Shown here: positions 1 through 7,546 of the stretch, piece by piece
Position numbering within the stretch: the first letter of the stretch is position 1
Layout of the letters: every line of letters begins with the position of its first letter
NCBI GenBank assembly: GCA_945877175.1
Contig: CAMCRC010000016.1
Coordinates: forward strand, 1 to 41,264
DNA: 41,264 nt
Reading direction: 5' to 3'
From: Klebsiella pneumoniae
Lineage (GTDB): Bacteria > Pseudomonadota > Gammaproteobacteria > Pseudomonadales > Pseudohongiellaceae
The notes under the pieces: model-generated
Seen by the model: only the letters and a program-made list of their open reading frames with translations
What the model was told of the DNA's origin: nothing
Databases searched by the model: none
Position numbers and translations under genes: made by a program

Positions 1-1026
1 GCTATCCCTGACAACATCTTCCACCACGTTGAGGACGGTATCGTGTCGCAGATCGCCGACCACTGCCGTACTGATGACGCGGGGCCTGGAAGCGGGAGTG
101 GTTGCGATGGTGTAGCGAAGGGTCTTGGTTTCACCGGCAGCAAAATCGCCCAACACACAGTTCAACACTTTCTGGCCGCCCACTGTGCCCTGCCGGCAAC
201 CATTTGCAGCGCTCACCAGGGTGCTGTTCTCAAGTACGAAATAGAAGTTCACGCCCAGGGCTTCATGCCGCTCAGTACTGATATTGCGGAAGGTGGCCAC
301 CACCTCGGCCGTGCCCCCTGCCAGAACACTGCCCGAACCAGCCACCTGACTGATCTTCAGATTGCCCGCATGGATGCCGGCAGTTCTGGCCGCAATCGAA
401 AGCCCCGCGTCCTGTTCGTTGCCGAGTCGCAATGGCATTGTCTTCACGGGAAGCACTGGCAGGGCGACCGCTGCAGGCGCCGCGCGTTCCGGAATGACGA
501 AATCCTGTTGCAGGGCGGCAGAGGGGAGGCCCTCCGACTGGTAGACCCACCCCAGATAATTGCCCGCGGACTCCTGACGGCTGACTTGCAGATGCCAGAC
601 CTGCGCCCCGATTTCGGCATAGGCAAAGACATCCCGCTGGCTGGCTGTCAATACGAACGGGGTCTGCTCTGCGTAGCCCGACAGCTCGCCACGCAACGAT
701 CGGTCACCATTGAGCAGCAGCGTCTCGGAACGGATCTGCAATGCCGTGAACTGTGTGTTGCCTGCCACCTGCCGCACCGGAACGGACACTGCGACGCCAG
801 CCTGCAGCGCCGCCAGCACGCGAGCATCCATGACCACTGGCACTGCCACGTTGGCATAAGCTGGCAATGCGGGCATCTGTGTGGATACGGTTTCGAGAAC
901 CCGCCACAGGGGCGGCTGCACTGACTGTGCAAAAGCGGCATTGGCAAGCATCAGGAAACTCCCGATGAACACCAGAACAGGCGACGCAGAACGTCGGCTC
1001 AATCGCCGCAGGAATTTGTCGGACAT
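1..1026 (-). CDS. Exported DUF11-like protein, C-terminus beyond the window
   Basis: The frame is open from an ATG at 1026 to the left edge, so 342 residues are visible and the C-terminus is missing. Residues 1-33 form a signal peptide: a basic start (KFLRRLSRR), a hydrophobic stretch and the cleavage site AFA|Q. About residues 225-320 resemble the DUF11/CARDB beta-sandwich fold found in surface proteins: an NxS/xV core, a GC...VLNC cysteine pair and an LGDFAAGETKTL strand. The middle part (SGY...YLGWVYQSEG) faintly recalls the prodomain of secreted reprolysin-type zinc proteases, but no HExxH is present in the visible part. No clear ribosome binding site precedes the ATG. It is probably periplasmic, surface-exposed or secreted. 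The exact function is unknown. Confidence 0.75.
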   Translation of the reverse strand, partial: MSDKFLRRLSRRSASPVLVFIGSFLMLANAAFAQSVQPPLWRVLETVSTQMPALPAYANVAVPVVMDARVLAALQAGVAVSVPVRQVAGNTQFTALQIRSETLLLNGDRSLRGELSGYAEQTPFVLTASQRDVFAYAEIGAQVWHLQVSRQESAGNYLGWVYQSEGLPSAALQQDFVIPERAAPAAVALPVLPVKTMPLRLGNEQDAGLSIAARTAGIHAGNLKISQVAGSGSVLAGGTAEVVATFRNISTERHEALGVNFYFVLENSTLVSAANGCRQGTVGGQKVLNCVLGDFAAGETKTLRYTIATTPASRPRVISTAVVGDLRHDTVLNVVEDVVRDS

Positions 1027-1094
1027 ACAGTGAACAGACTCTTTGCAAAGATCAGGGGTTCATTATGCTGCCGCGTGGGAATATTTTCCACATG

Positions 1095-2066
1095 TTAATT
1101 CCCGTGGGGCAGAATTCCTCCAGTATGGATGGCAACGATCTCGGCGCCTTCGGGAATCTCACCGCTGGCGATACGGGCGTAAAGACTCCACATCATCTTG
1201 CCGCTGTACACCGGCTCCAGAGGCACTCCCGTTGTTTCAGTAAATTGACGCATGAACTGCACAAGCTCAGGGGCCGAGCGCGCGTACCCTCCGCAATGCC
1301 AGCCCTGCAGCACCTGCCATGCCGCGTGTGGCCTCCGAGGCAACTGTGCGAGCCAGTCCCGCACCTGCGCGCTGACTCGATCCTCGCCCTTGAGTACCAG
1401 CGTTGCATCCACACTCACGTCTGCACCGAGCCCCGCCACCACTCCGGCGAGCGTGGTGCCCGTGGCAGTGGCGAGCGTCACGATGCGCACTGATGCCAGT
1501 CGTTCAGACCACTGCACAGAGTCCGCAATTGCCATACTGCCAAGCACCCCCTGGATAGACGCCCCGCCTTCTGGAATGACATGAATGTCTCCCCACTCGG
1601 CGTAGACGTCGCGCAAAAACTCCGCCGAGAGCTTGTTGCGATAGCTGGCTCTGTCCACCGACACCAACGTCATGCCGAAGTCTTCAGCTGTTTGCAGCAG
1701 AGGATTGAGGGGACGCGGCACCTCACCGCGCACCATGCCGATAGTGCCAAAACCAAACTCCCTGCCAGCCGCCGCAAGTGCCAGCAGATGGTTGGACCAG
1801 GCGCCACCGAAACTGAGCAAGGTGTGGCGGCCCTCGAGCCGCGCCTGCTCCAGTGACAAGCGCAACTTGAACCACTTGTTACCTGATATCCAGGGATGAA
1901 TCAGGTCCAGTCGAAGAACTGAAACTGCTACACCACGGGACTGCAGCAGAGGATCATGCAAGCGCTGCAACGGCACCTGTGACTCTGGTAGTTTGATCTG
2001 TCGCACGCGATTTTCCACCTGCCCTGTAATTGAATATCCGTGACGCTTTTCCACACCGTCGCCCAT
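1095..2066 (-). CDS. PLP-dependent D-cysteine desulfhydrase/ACC deaminase family enzyme
   Basis: This is a 323-residue fold-type II pyridoxal-phosphate enzyme. SGNKWFKL carries the Schiff-base lysine (Lys64), SFGGAWSNH follows as the cofactor and substrate loop, and ATATGTT is the phosphate-binding loop. The family includes D-cysteine desulfhydrase (D-cysteine to pyruvate, H2S and ammonia) and 1-aminocyclopropane-1-carboxylate deaminase, and sequence by eye does not separate the two. The cytoplasmic enzyme is usually about 300-330 residues. The first 20 residues look unconserved, so the real start may be later, for example a GTG near residue 20. The gene begins only about 15 bp from the edge of the IS3 relic, so its native upstream region has probably been replaced. 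Confidence 0.85.
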   Translation of the reverse strand: MGDGVEKRHGYSITGQVENRVRQIKLPESQVPLQRLHDPLLQSRGVAVSVLRLDLIHPWISGNKWFKLRLSLEQARLEGRHTLLSFGGAWSNHLLALAAAGREFGFGTIGMVRGEVPRPLNPLLQTAEDFGMTLVSVDRASYRNKLSAEFLRDVYAEWGDIHVIPEGGASIQGVLGSMAIADSVQWSERLASVRIVTLATATGTTLAGVVAGLGADVSVDATLVLKGEDRVSAQVRDWLAQLPRRPHAAWQVLQGWHCGGYARSAPELVQFMRQFTETTGVPLEPVYSGKMMWSLYARIASGEIPEGAEIVAIHTGGILPHGN

Positions 2067-2138
2067 GCGTGGTCAAGGGCTGGACCCCGACTTTACCGAC
2101 ACTTCAAAGAAGCCTCACAATCAGCAAAGGAAGTGTTT

Positions 2139-2408
2139 ATGTCCACGCGAAGAAAGTACAGCCCCGAGTTCAAACAAAGCGTAGTGCCGCAACTGCGCCA
2201 TTCCAATGTCTTTTTTGCGCAAGTGGCCCGAGAACTGGGAATTGAGCCCAACGTGCTCAGTCGTTGGAGTCGCGAAGCTCAGTTACAGGAGGAGGCCCGG
2301 GTGAAGAAGGAACGCTTGCTGGGGGAGATCAAGCATATCCAGGCAGACAGTCAAAGTGCACTCGGTGCTGCGCGCATGCTTTTGGAACTGAGTGATAAGG
2401 TCAACTAG
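2139..2408 (+). CDS. Chimeric small ORF: IS3 OrfA HTH fused to OrfB HTH_21
   Basis: An 89-residue ORF with an ATG at 2139 and a good AAAGGAAG ribosome binding site just upstream. Residues 1-50 (MSTRRKYSPEFKQ... ELGIEPNVLSRWSRE) are the N-terminal helix-turn-helix of an IS3-type OrfA. From about residue 53 the sequence changes to the OrfB segment normally ending in SRGSYGSPR (here KHIQADSQSALGAARM). In an intact element these parts are separated by the OrfA leucine zipper, the frameshift window and the start of OrfB. The ORF therefore arose by an internal deletion. If expressed it would be a DNA-binding protein without catalytic residues. It may simply be decaying transposase DNA. Confidence 0.55.
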   Translation: MSTRRKYSPEFKQSVVPQLRHSNVFFAQVARELGIEPNVLSRWSREAQLQEEARVKKERLLGEIKHIQADSQSALGAARMLLELSDKVN

Positions 2409-2664
2409 CTCTTGTGTGCAGTCATCGACATGCACAGCAAGCTGATGCCGGGATGGTCAGTGCACCACCGACAGGACCGTCAGATCTTGATGCGTACTGA
2501 GGAAGCGCCGATATGGCAACGTCAGAGAGGGTGGCCTGTGAATCTGCATTCTGATCGTGTCAGTCAGTTTCGCAGCAGTGACCATCAGAACTTCCCGAAG
2601 CAGAACTCTCTGATATTTCAATGAGTGCAGTAGGGCACTTTGGTGACTATGCAGCGTGTGAAGT
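2409..2664 (+). pseudogene. IS3 OrfB (DDE transposase) remnant
   Basis: Continuing past the stop at 2406-2408, the same frame reads LLCAVIDMHSKLMPGW, the well-known second-strand region of the IS3 rve core (usually YLAVVIDLYSRQVVGW). It then reads VNLHSDRVSQF, which holds the second catalytic aspartate (usually LHSDRGSQF). A stop near 2622 interrupts the frame. After a frameshift the text resumes as MSAVGHFGDYAACE, matching the usual MSRVGNCWDNAVAE-type segment with the catalytic glutamate. The first aspartate region is deleted, so the transposase is dead. Confidence 0.75.
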
Positions 2665-3094
2665 GGTCTGACTTTGATGGCGAGGAGCTCGATATTTCAT
2701 AGCAGAATACGAAGCGGAGATTGGCACCAAGCACAAAAAAAAGCGCTCGAAGAAGAGCGCACGTCCCTACATGGGCACGTCAGATTCTTGAGGGCATTTC
2801 ACTGGATTGCAGGGAGACCACATCTTCGTAAATACTCGCAATGGGCCCTGCCTTGATACAGATATCTTCAATCAAGCATGGCGTGCTGCTCACTCAAAGA
2901 CGCGAATTCCCGAAGCTCGCAGGCACACACGAGCTGCAGAGTTTCTTTCAATCGGCATCGAGCCAGCGGACGCATCACGGCAATTGGAGCACAGTTCCTT
3001 GATGCTTCTGCGGATTAATGCTGCATGGATCAGGGCGTACTCGAAGCACAAGGAAAAAGCGCGATTTGAGGCTGCAGGCGATGGCAATTTGTAG
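2652..3094 (+). pseudogene. Tyrosine recombinase (phage/island integrase), C-terminal half, decayed
   Basis: Three frames together read as the catalytic domain of a tyrosine recombinase. RVKWSDFDGEELDIS (about 2652-2699) ends at a stop. EYEAEIGTKHKKKRSKKSAR lies in another frame at about 2706-2768. A third frame, open from about 2807 to 3094, reads GDHIFVNTRNGPCLDTDIF, RRHTRAAEFLSIGIEP and LEHSSLMLL. The RHT box and a GH-like box (here EHSS) remain. The residue where the nucleophilic tyrosine normally stands (RTYxxW) is asparagine (RINAAW), and several residues before RHT are missing. The N-terminal half is absent. It lies 71 bp from the 3' end of tRNA-Asp, the classic place for an island integrase. 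Confidence 0.75.
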
Positions 3095-3165
3095 AAAAAC
3101 ACAAAGAAAAACAAAGCAGGCAAACTTAAACTGGAAAAAAATCAGAGGCTTAAAGAGAGCGTTAG

Positions 3166-3242
3166 TGGCGGACCGGACGGGACTCGAACCCGCGACCTCC
3201 GGCGTGACAGGCCGGCATTCTAACCGGCTGAACTACCGGTCC
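3166..3242 (-). tRNA. tRNA-Asp (GTC)
   Basis: A 77-nt cloverleaf with encoded CCA. The acceptor GGACCGG pairs with CCGGTCC, the anticodon loop is CTGTCAC with anticodon GTC, and the T-arm contains GGTTCGAGTCC. It is the downstream member of a Val-Asp pair. Its 3' end faces the dead recombinase, which makes it the likely former attachment site of an island. Confidence 0.97.
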
Positions 3243-3277
3243 ACACAAACGATTACAACTGTAGAACCCTTGAGATT

Positions 3278-3353
3278 TGGTGGGTGTTGAGGGATTTGAA
3301 CCCCCGACATTCGCCTTGTAAGGGCGACGCTCTACCAACTGAGCTAAACACCC
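3278..3353 (-). tRNA. tRNA-Val (TAC)
   Basis: A 76-nt cloverleaf with encoded CCA. The acceptor GGGTGTT pairs with AACACCC, the D-arm is AGCTCAGTTGGTAGAGC, the anticodon loop is CTTACAA with anticodon TAC, and the T-arm is GGGTTCAAATCCC. It precedes tRNA-Asp by 35 nt and is probably in the same transcript. Confidence 0.97.
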
Positions 3354-3372
3354 GTTCTCTTGGGTGACGCGC

Positions 3373-3400
3373 ATTTTACCGACTTGAAGAGGCATGTCAA
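3373..3400 (-). promoter_or_regulatory. Sigma-70 promoter of the tRNA-Val/tRNA-Asp unit
   Basis: On the minus strand a perfect -35 TTGACA (3395-3400) is followed after 16 bp by TAAAAT (3373-3378) and then a GC-rich discriminator, GCGCG. Such discriminators are typical of stable-RNA promoters under stringent control. Transcription would begin about 15 nt before tRNA-Val. Confidence 0.75.
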
Positions 3401-3449
3401 TCAATTTTCTTGGCGCATTTCCGGCTTGAAAATCAGGGTGTTCGACAGT

Positions 3450-5810
3450 TTATTTACTTAGATGCTGGAAGGACCCATCCCAGTCAGGCGGCAGATCAAG
3501 TACGCGCAAATCTGCAATTCTTTCGAGGTAAATTCCATACAAAAGCGCGTGTGGAGCAATGGCATGCAATGCTTCGAACCGCTCCTGCGCTTCATCCCAA
3601 CGCTGGGCAAAATAGCTGTCAAGGGCGGCATGATATTGACTCACGTCCGCCAGCAATTGCGGCGTTGCCTCGGCCATGGCGCAGAGCGGTTCATAGGCAC
3701 GTACGGCATGGTCCTTGCCCTTTACTTTCACCTTGTCGACCAGCCGGCACAAGATCCCCTCCAGGGTATGATGCGTCTCTTCGCCAATCAAAAGTTTCAC
3801 TCCATAGAACTTTGTCAGACCCTCGAGCCGCGAACCGAGATTCACAGCATCGCCCAGCACGGTATAGGCTCGACGATAGACTGATCCCATGTCACCCACG
3901 TTCATCATGCCTGTATTTACACCGATGCCAATGTTGATGGCAGGAAAGCCACGGAGTGGAAACTCCACACGCAATCGTTCCACTTCAGCAAGAATCCTCA
4001 GTGCAGCAGATACAGCATTGGCACGGTGATTTCGGTCTTCCAGCGGTGCGCCCCAGAAGGCCATGATCATGTCGCCCACGTACTTGTCGACCGTACCATT
4101 GTGCTCGAAGATGATGCCTGTGACGGGCGTGAAGAACTCATTCAACAACTGCTTCAGCTCGGTCGCTGTCAATGCTTCGGAAACACTGGTGAAATCGCGG
4201 ATGTCAGCAAACAGAACCGTCATCTCGCGACTTTCGCCTGAGAAGCTGTAAGCTTCTGGATTCTGCAACATGGCATCAATATGGGCAGGTGGCACATATT
4301 GATCAAACATGCCCTTGATGGTCTTGCGCGTAAGGCGCTCACTCAAAAATCCATACGCAGTATTGATGACGACCAGCGCCAGAATCAACAACAGAATGAG
4401 CGTCAGTGACAAGTCCATGCGATACAGCGACCACAAGGCGAAATTGCTCCACACTGCAAGTCCGACAAGTGTCACTGCAGCCACTGCAAGAAGCGCAGGC
4501 CCAAGTACGGGAAGCACTGCACTGAGGATGACGCCGGAGGTCAGCAGGATCACCAGAATGGCCCCCTCCTCCCATACTGGCTTATAGGGAAATGGTGCAG
4601 ACATCTGCGCTGGCATTTCCGACATGGCGCTCGGCGAACTGCCATCAGCGGCTGATGCGACCTCCTGAACGATGAACGAGTTCAGGATGCCATTGAGAAT
4701 ATTCGCGTGTACTTCCACTCCAGGATAAACCGCTTCAAGTGGTGTAGAGCGCAAGTCAAACATCCCGGTTGCCGTAGTGCCTACCAGTACCAGCGCATTT
4801 TCAAGCACCGCGGGGTCTACCGTTTCATTCAACACATCAGTCGCAGAAACATACACGTACTGCCCTTCGCCACTGAGATATGACGCGCCGACATAGGGCA
4901 CAAGCACCTGCGCTCGCGCATCTGTCGCCAGCTCATACTGCCCGGCGTTGCTGCCAATACGGATTCCTTCAACCTGATAGACATCGCCAAGTGGATACGT
5001 GACAAGTTCGAAATTTTCCTCGAAGTAATACAATCGCGCCATTTCAAGTGCCAATGTTGGATATAGCTCGTCGCGATAACGCACCACCAGTGGGACACGT
5101 CGAATGATGCCGTCGACGTCGGGGAGCTGGTTCATGATGCCGGCACCCGCAGCCGCTTCCTGCAACACACTGATGTTGCCCGTGTAACCTTCCATTTCCT
5201 GCAGAGACACCCGATCTGCGATGGCAGCATCCAGTCCGACGATCGCGGGAGGCAGAGCACCATACTCCACCGCCTGCACTGGGTTGAAGGACACGGCGAG
5301 TACTACATCCATTTGCGGACTCGCAATTGCCTGAGCGAAATAGGAGTCGGCATCCAGCTCCTGCTCCAATGTTCGGAGGCGCTCGACGAAGTCAGTTTCC
5401 AGACTAAGCGCATCACTGCGCGCAAAAATGTCGCGCACCGTGTTGCGCTGAGGCTCTGGAAACGTGATGTCGAAGCCGGTTACCAGGACGCCGTAGGCTT
5501 CCAGCTTTTCGACCAGTTGTCCAAGCTTGAAACGGTCCCATGGCCATTGCCCTTCTGCCTGCAGGCTGCGTTCGTCAATATCGACCACCACGATCTTGTG
5601 TTCCGGGTTTACAAGGGGTTTTGACATCAGCGTAAAGCGCTGGTCGTAGATCAGATTGTCGAGACGATCAATCAGCGTTCCCAGTCCTTGCGGCGGCAAT
5701 ACTTGCAGCGAACTGATGAGCACTGTAAGGACCAGCCCCAGTGCTGTCGGCAATCGATGTCCTTTGAGAAGGAAGCGGGCAATCCGGTTCATCACATCGC
5801 TGGCTGGCAT
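3450..5810 (-). CDS. CHASE2-domain adenylate cyclase, membrane bound
   Basis: A 786-residue class III cyclase that converts ATP to cyclic AMP. An N-terminal membrane segment (about 18-37) is followed by a large periplasmic CHASE2 sensor (to about 400), then about three membrane segments (415-500) and the catalytic domain (about 525-705). FADIRDFT and DKYVGDMIMAF hold the two metal-binding aspartates, and VLGDAVNLGSRLEG holds the adenine-selecting aspartate plus the transition-state asparagine and arginine, so adenylate rather than guanylate cyclase is favoured. The sensed signal is unknown. The open frame extends to 5936, but that start would overlap divergent queD. ATG 5810, or ATG 5792 six codons later, fits the membrane start better. 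No strong ribosome binding site helps to choose. Confidence 0.9.
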   Translation of the reverse strand: MPASDVMNRIARFLLKGHRLPTALGLVLTVLISSLQVLPPQGLGTLIDRLDNLIYDQRFTLMSKPLVNPEHKIVVVDIDERSLQAEGQWPWDRFKLGQLVEKLEAYGVLVTGFDITFPEPQRNTVRDIFARSDALSLETDFVERLRTLEQELDADSYFAQAIASPQMDVVLAVSFNPVQAVEYGALPPAIVGLDAAIADRVSLQEMEGYTGNISVLQEAAAGAGIMNQLPDVDGIIRRVPLVVRYRDELYPTLALEMARLYYFEENFELVTYPLGDVYQVEGIRIGSNAGQYELATDARAQVLVPYVGASYLSGEGQYVYVSATDVLNETVDPAVLENALVLVGTTATGMFDLRSTPLEAVYPGVEVHANILNGILNSFIVQEVASAADGSSPSAMSEMPAQMSAPFPYKPVWEEGAILVILLTSGVILSAVLPVLGPALLAVAAVTLVGLAVWSNFALWSLYRMDLSLTLILLLILALVVINTAYGFLSERLTRKTIKGMFDQYVPPAHIDAMLQNPEAYSFSGESREMTVLFADIRDFTSVSEALTATELKQLLNEFFTPVTGIIFEHNGTVDKYVGDMIMAFWGAPLEDRNHRANAVSAALRILAEVERLRVEFPLRGFPAINIGIGVNTGMMNVGDMGSVYRRAYTVLGDAVNLGSRLEGLTKFYGVKLLIGEETHHTLEGILCRLVDKVKVKGKDHAVRAYEPLCAMAEATPQLLADVSQYHAALDSYFAQRWDEAQERFEALHAIAPHALLYGIYLERIADLRVLDLPPDWDGSFQHLSK

Positions 5811-5928
5811 AACGCGTCTGCTGTTGTAGTGGGCTGTCTGGAGTATAAGGGAATCAGACTGTACTTGAAACGGAACACCCGGTATCCTTCCGGCCCGACT
5901 TTGCAAGGCAACCACCACCGGGACAGCC

Positions 5929-6288
5929 ATGGACATTTACAAGGAATTCACCTTTGAGGCCGCTCACCGGCTGCCGCACGTCCCCGCTGGGCACAAGTGT
6001 TCGCGTTTGCACGGGCATTCCTTTGTAGTGCGCATCAATGTCAGCGGGCCTGTGGGAGATCTCTCCGGCTGGGTCATGGATTTTGGGGACATCAAAGAGG
6101 CATTTCACCCTTTGTGGAAGCAGCTCGATCATTACTACCTGAACGATATTCCCGGCCTTGAGAATCCCACCAGCGAAAATCTGGCCATATGGATCTGGCA
6201 GCGACTGAAGCCCGTGCTGCCAGAATTGAGCAAAGTCGAAATTCGCGAGACCTGCACCAGTGGTTGTGTCTATACCGGCCCGCTCTGA
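5929..6288 (+). CDS. queD: 6-carboxy-5,6,7,8-tetrahydropterin synthase
   Basis: A 119-residue protein of the 6-pyruvoyl-tetrahydropterin synthase family. It makes 6-carboxytetrahydropterin from dihydroneopterin triphosphate, the first committed step to preQ0 and queuosine in tRNA. His13, His28 and His30 (FEAAH and LHGHS) are the zinc ligands, Cys24 is the catalytic cysteine, Asp67-His68 (LDHYYL) form the catalytic dyad, and the late glutamate of EIRET binds the pterin. Size and motifs are typical. It is divergent from the cyclase and ends 3 bp from the convergent reductase. The next two enzymes of the pathway, queE and queC, are 18 kb away in this window. Confidence 0.95.
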   Translation: MDIYKEFTFEAAHRLPHVPAGHKCSRLHGHSFVVRINVSGPVGDLSGWVMDFGDIKEAFHPLWKQLDHYYLNDIPGLENPTSENLAIWIWQRLKPVLPELSKVEIRETCTSGCVYTGPL

Positions 6289-6291
6289 ACC

Positions 6292-7533
6292 TCAGTCCTC
6301 GTGCACAGCGAAGTCATCCACACTGCAGTGCTCATCCGCCAGCGCAGAGACATTAACGCGAATGCGTTCTGAAATGAGCCGTTTGCAGGCAATGAATTCC
6401 TTTGCACGATTGACGCAGTCCGCTGCGATCATGAGATCCCCGCGCAGGTAGAAGACGGAGAAGCCTCGGCCTTCTGCATTGCGGACATCGCCACGCACCA
6501 CATGGTGCTCGTGATCCAGCAACAGGCCCGCACTCTGCAGTTTGATATCGAACTGATCCGACCAGAACCAAGGCAGCGCATCATAGAGCTCGTTCTTCCC
6601 GCAGATATTGGCGGCCGCAACACGCGCCTGATCGAGCGCGTTCTGCACGGACTCCAGGCGCAGCCGCGCGCCATAGCGCGCCGAGGGATGCAGGGTGCAG
6701 TCGCCCGCAGCATAGATAAAGGGATCAGAAGTCCGCGCATATTCATCCACGACGATGCCGTTCTCCACCTCAAGACCTGACTCACTGGCCAGCCCGGTCT
6801 CGGGAAGAACCCCGATTCCCACGATGACAAGGTCGGCAGGATGAACGGTCCCTGTCGTTTCACGCACGCCTGTCACATGTCCGTCTCCCAGCAGCTCAAC
6901 GCCTGCGACCGACATGAGGACCTTCACGCCATGGCGGGCATGGAGATCGGCAAAAAACGTGGAAATGACCGGACTGGCGACGCGTCGGAGCAGTCGGCTG
7001 GCTGCTTCGAGAACGGTAACTTCGAGTCCCTGGGAGACCAGCACCGCGGCCACTTCGAGCCCGATATAGCCTCCACCGACAATGACCGCGCGCCGCCCGG
7101 CACCTGCCGCCGCGCGAATGCGCGCTGCATCATCCGCCGTCCGCAACTGGAAGACGCCTTCCAGTGCCGGCGCGCCCGGAAGGTGCCGCGGAGAAGTGCC
7201 CGTGCACAAGGCCAGAAAATCGTACTGCAACCACTCGCCCGTGGTCAGTTGCAGTGTGCGGGTAGAGCGATTGAGCAATGCCACGCGCTCGCCGAGCCGC
7301 AGCTCCACGCCACTGGCGGCATAATGAGTCTGTGGCCGCAGCAGAATGGCGTCGAGTGTCTTCTCCCCCGCCAGAACGGCTTTGGACAACGGTGGACGAT
7401 GGTATGGCAGGTGAGATTCCTCTCCAATGAGCACGATGCGCCCGGCCCAGCCTTCCTTGCGCAGCTGCACCGCGAGCGCCGAGCCTGCATGCCCAGCCCC
7501 CACAACGACACAGACCTGTGATTCGGATGTCAC
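6292..7533 (-). CDS. FAD-dependent NAD(P)H oxidoreductase (ferredoxin/rubredoxin reductase type)
   Basis: A 413-residue cytoplasmic flavoprotein. VVVGAGHAGSALA near the N-terminus is the FAD Rossmann motif, VIVGGGYIGLEVA near residue 150 binds NAD(P)H, and YAAGDCTLHP is the second FAD motif. The C-terminal domain with PWFWSDQFDIKLQ is diagnostic of the reductases that pass electrons to ferredoxins or rubredoxins of P450 and dioxygenase systems (ThcD, RhdA and PdR-like). No partner ferredoxin or oxygenase lies nearby, so its electron acceptor is unknown. It starts 13 nt after the ung stop and is probably the last gene of the prfB-lysS-ung transcript. Confidence 0.9.
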   Translation of the reverse strand: MTSESQVCVVVGAGHAGSALAVQLRKEGWAGRIVLIGEESHLPYHRPPLSKAVLAGEKTLDAILLRPQTHYAASGVELRLGERVALLNRSTRTLQLTTGEWLQYDFLALCTGTSPRHLPGAPALEGVFQLRTADDAARIRAAAGAGRRAVIVGGGYIGLEVAAVLVSQGLEVTVLEAASRLLRRVASPVISTFFADLHARHGVKVLMSVAGVELLGDGHVTGVRETTGTVHPADLVIVGIGVLPETGLASESGLEVENGIVVDEYARTSDPFIYAAGDCTLHPSARYGARLRLESVQNALDQARVAAANICGKNELYDALPWFWSDQFDIKLQSAGLLLDHEHHVVRGDVRNAEGRGFSVFYLRGDLMIAADCVNRAKEFIACKRLISERIRVNVSALADEHCSVDDFAVHED

Positions 7534-7546
7534 GTCGGAGATGCGG

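Larger units (their letters stand above)
2079..2664 (+). mobile_element. Internally deleted IS3-family insertion sequence relic
   Basis: This stretch of less than 0.6 kb contains, in order, pieces of a typical 1.2-1.3 kb IS3 element: a possible left end beginning TGGACCCCGACTTTACCGAC near 2080, the OrfA helix-turn-helix, the second helix-turn-helix of OrfB (HTH_21 type), and the middle and end of the OrfB integrase core. The leucine zipper of OrfA, the start of OrfB and the first catalytic aspartate segment (the usual VTDITY) are missing, which implies at least two internal deletions. No right inverted repeat is visible, because the sequence passes directly into a recombinase fragment near 2650. 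The element cannot transpose on its own. Confidence 0.75.

Noticed and set aside
43-924. A 293-codon plus-strand open frame at the left edge
   Set aside because: The minus strand reads a signal peptide and a DUF11-like domain through the same DNA. The plus frame reads as low-quality His/Cys/Arg-rich sequence.
1077-1093. Hairpin GTGGGAA/TTTCCAC between the first two genes as a terminator
   Set aside because: The stem is short with a G-T pair and no T-run follows in the direction of transcription.
2040-2140. A second attachment site (copy of the tRNA-Asp 3' end)
   Set aside because: No stretch longer than a few bases matches the end of tRNA-Asp here, so the left boundary of any former island is not visible.
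5811-5936. Longer N-terminus of the cyclase from ATG 5936
   Set aside because: It would overlap the start of divergent queD, and the 42 extra residues are not part of the CHASE2 membrane start.
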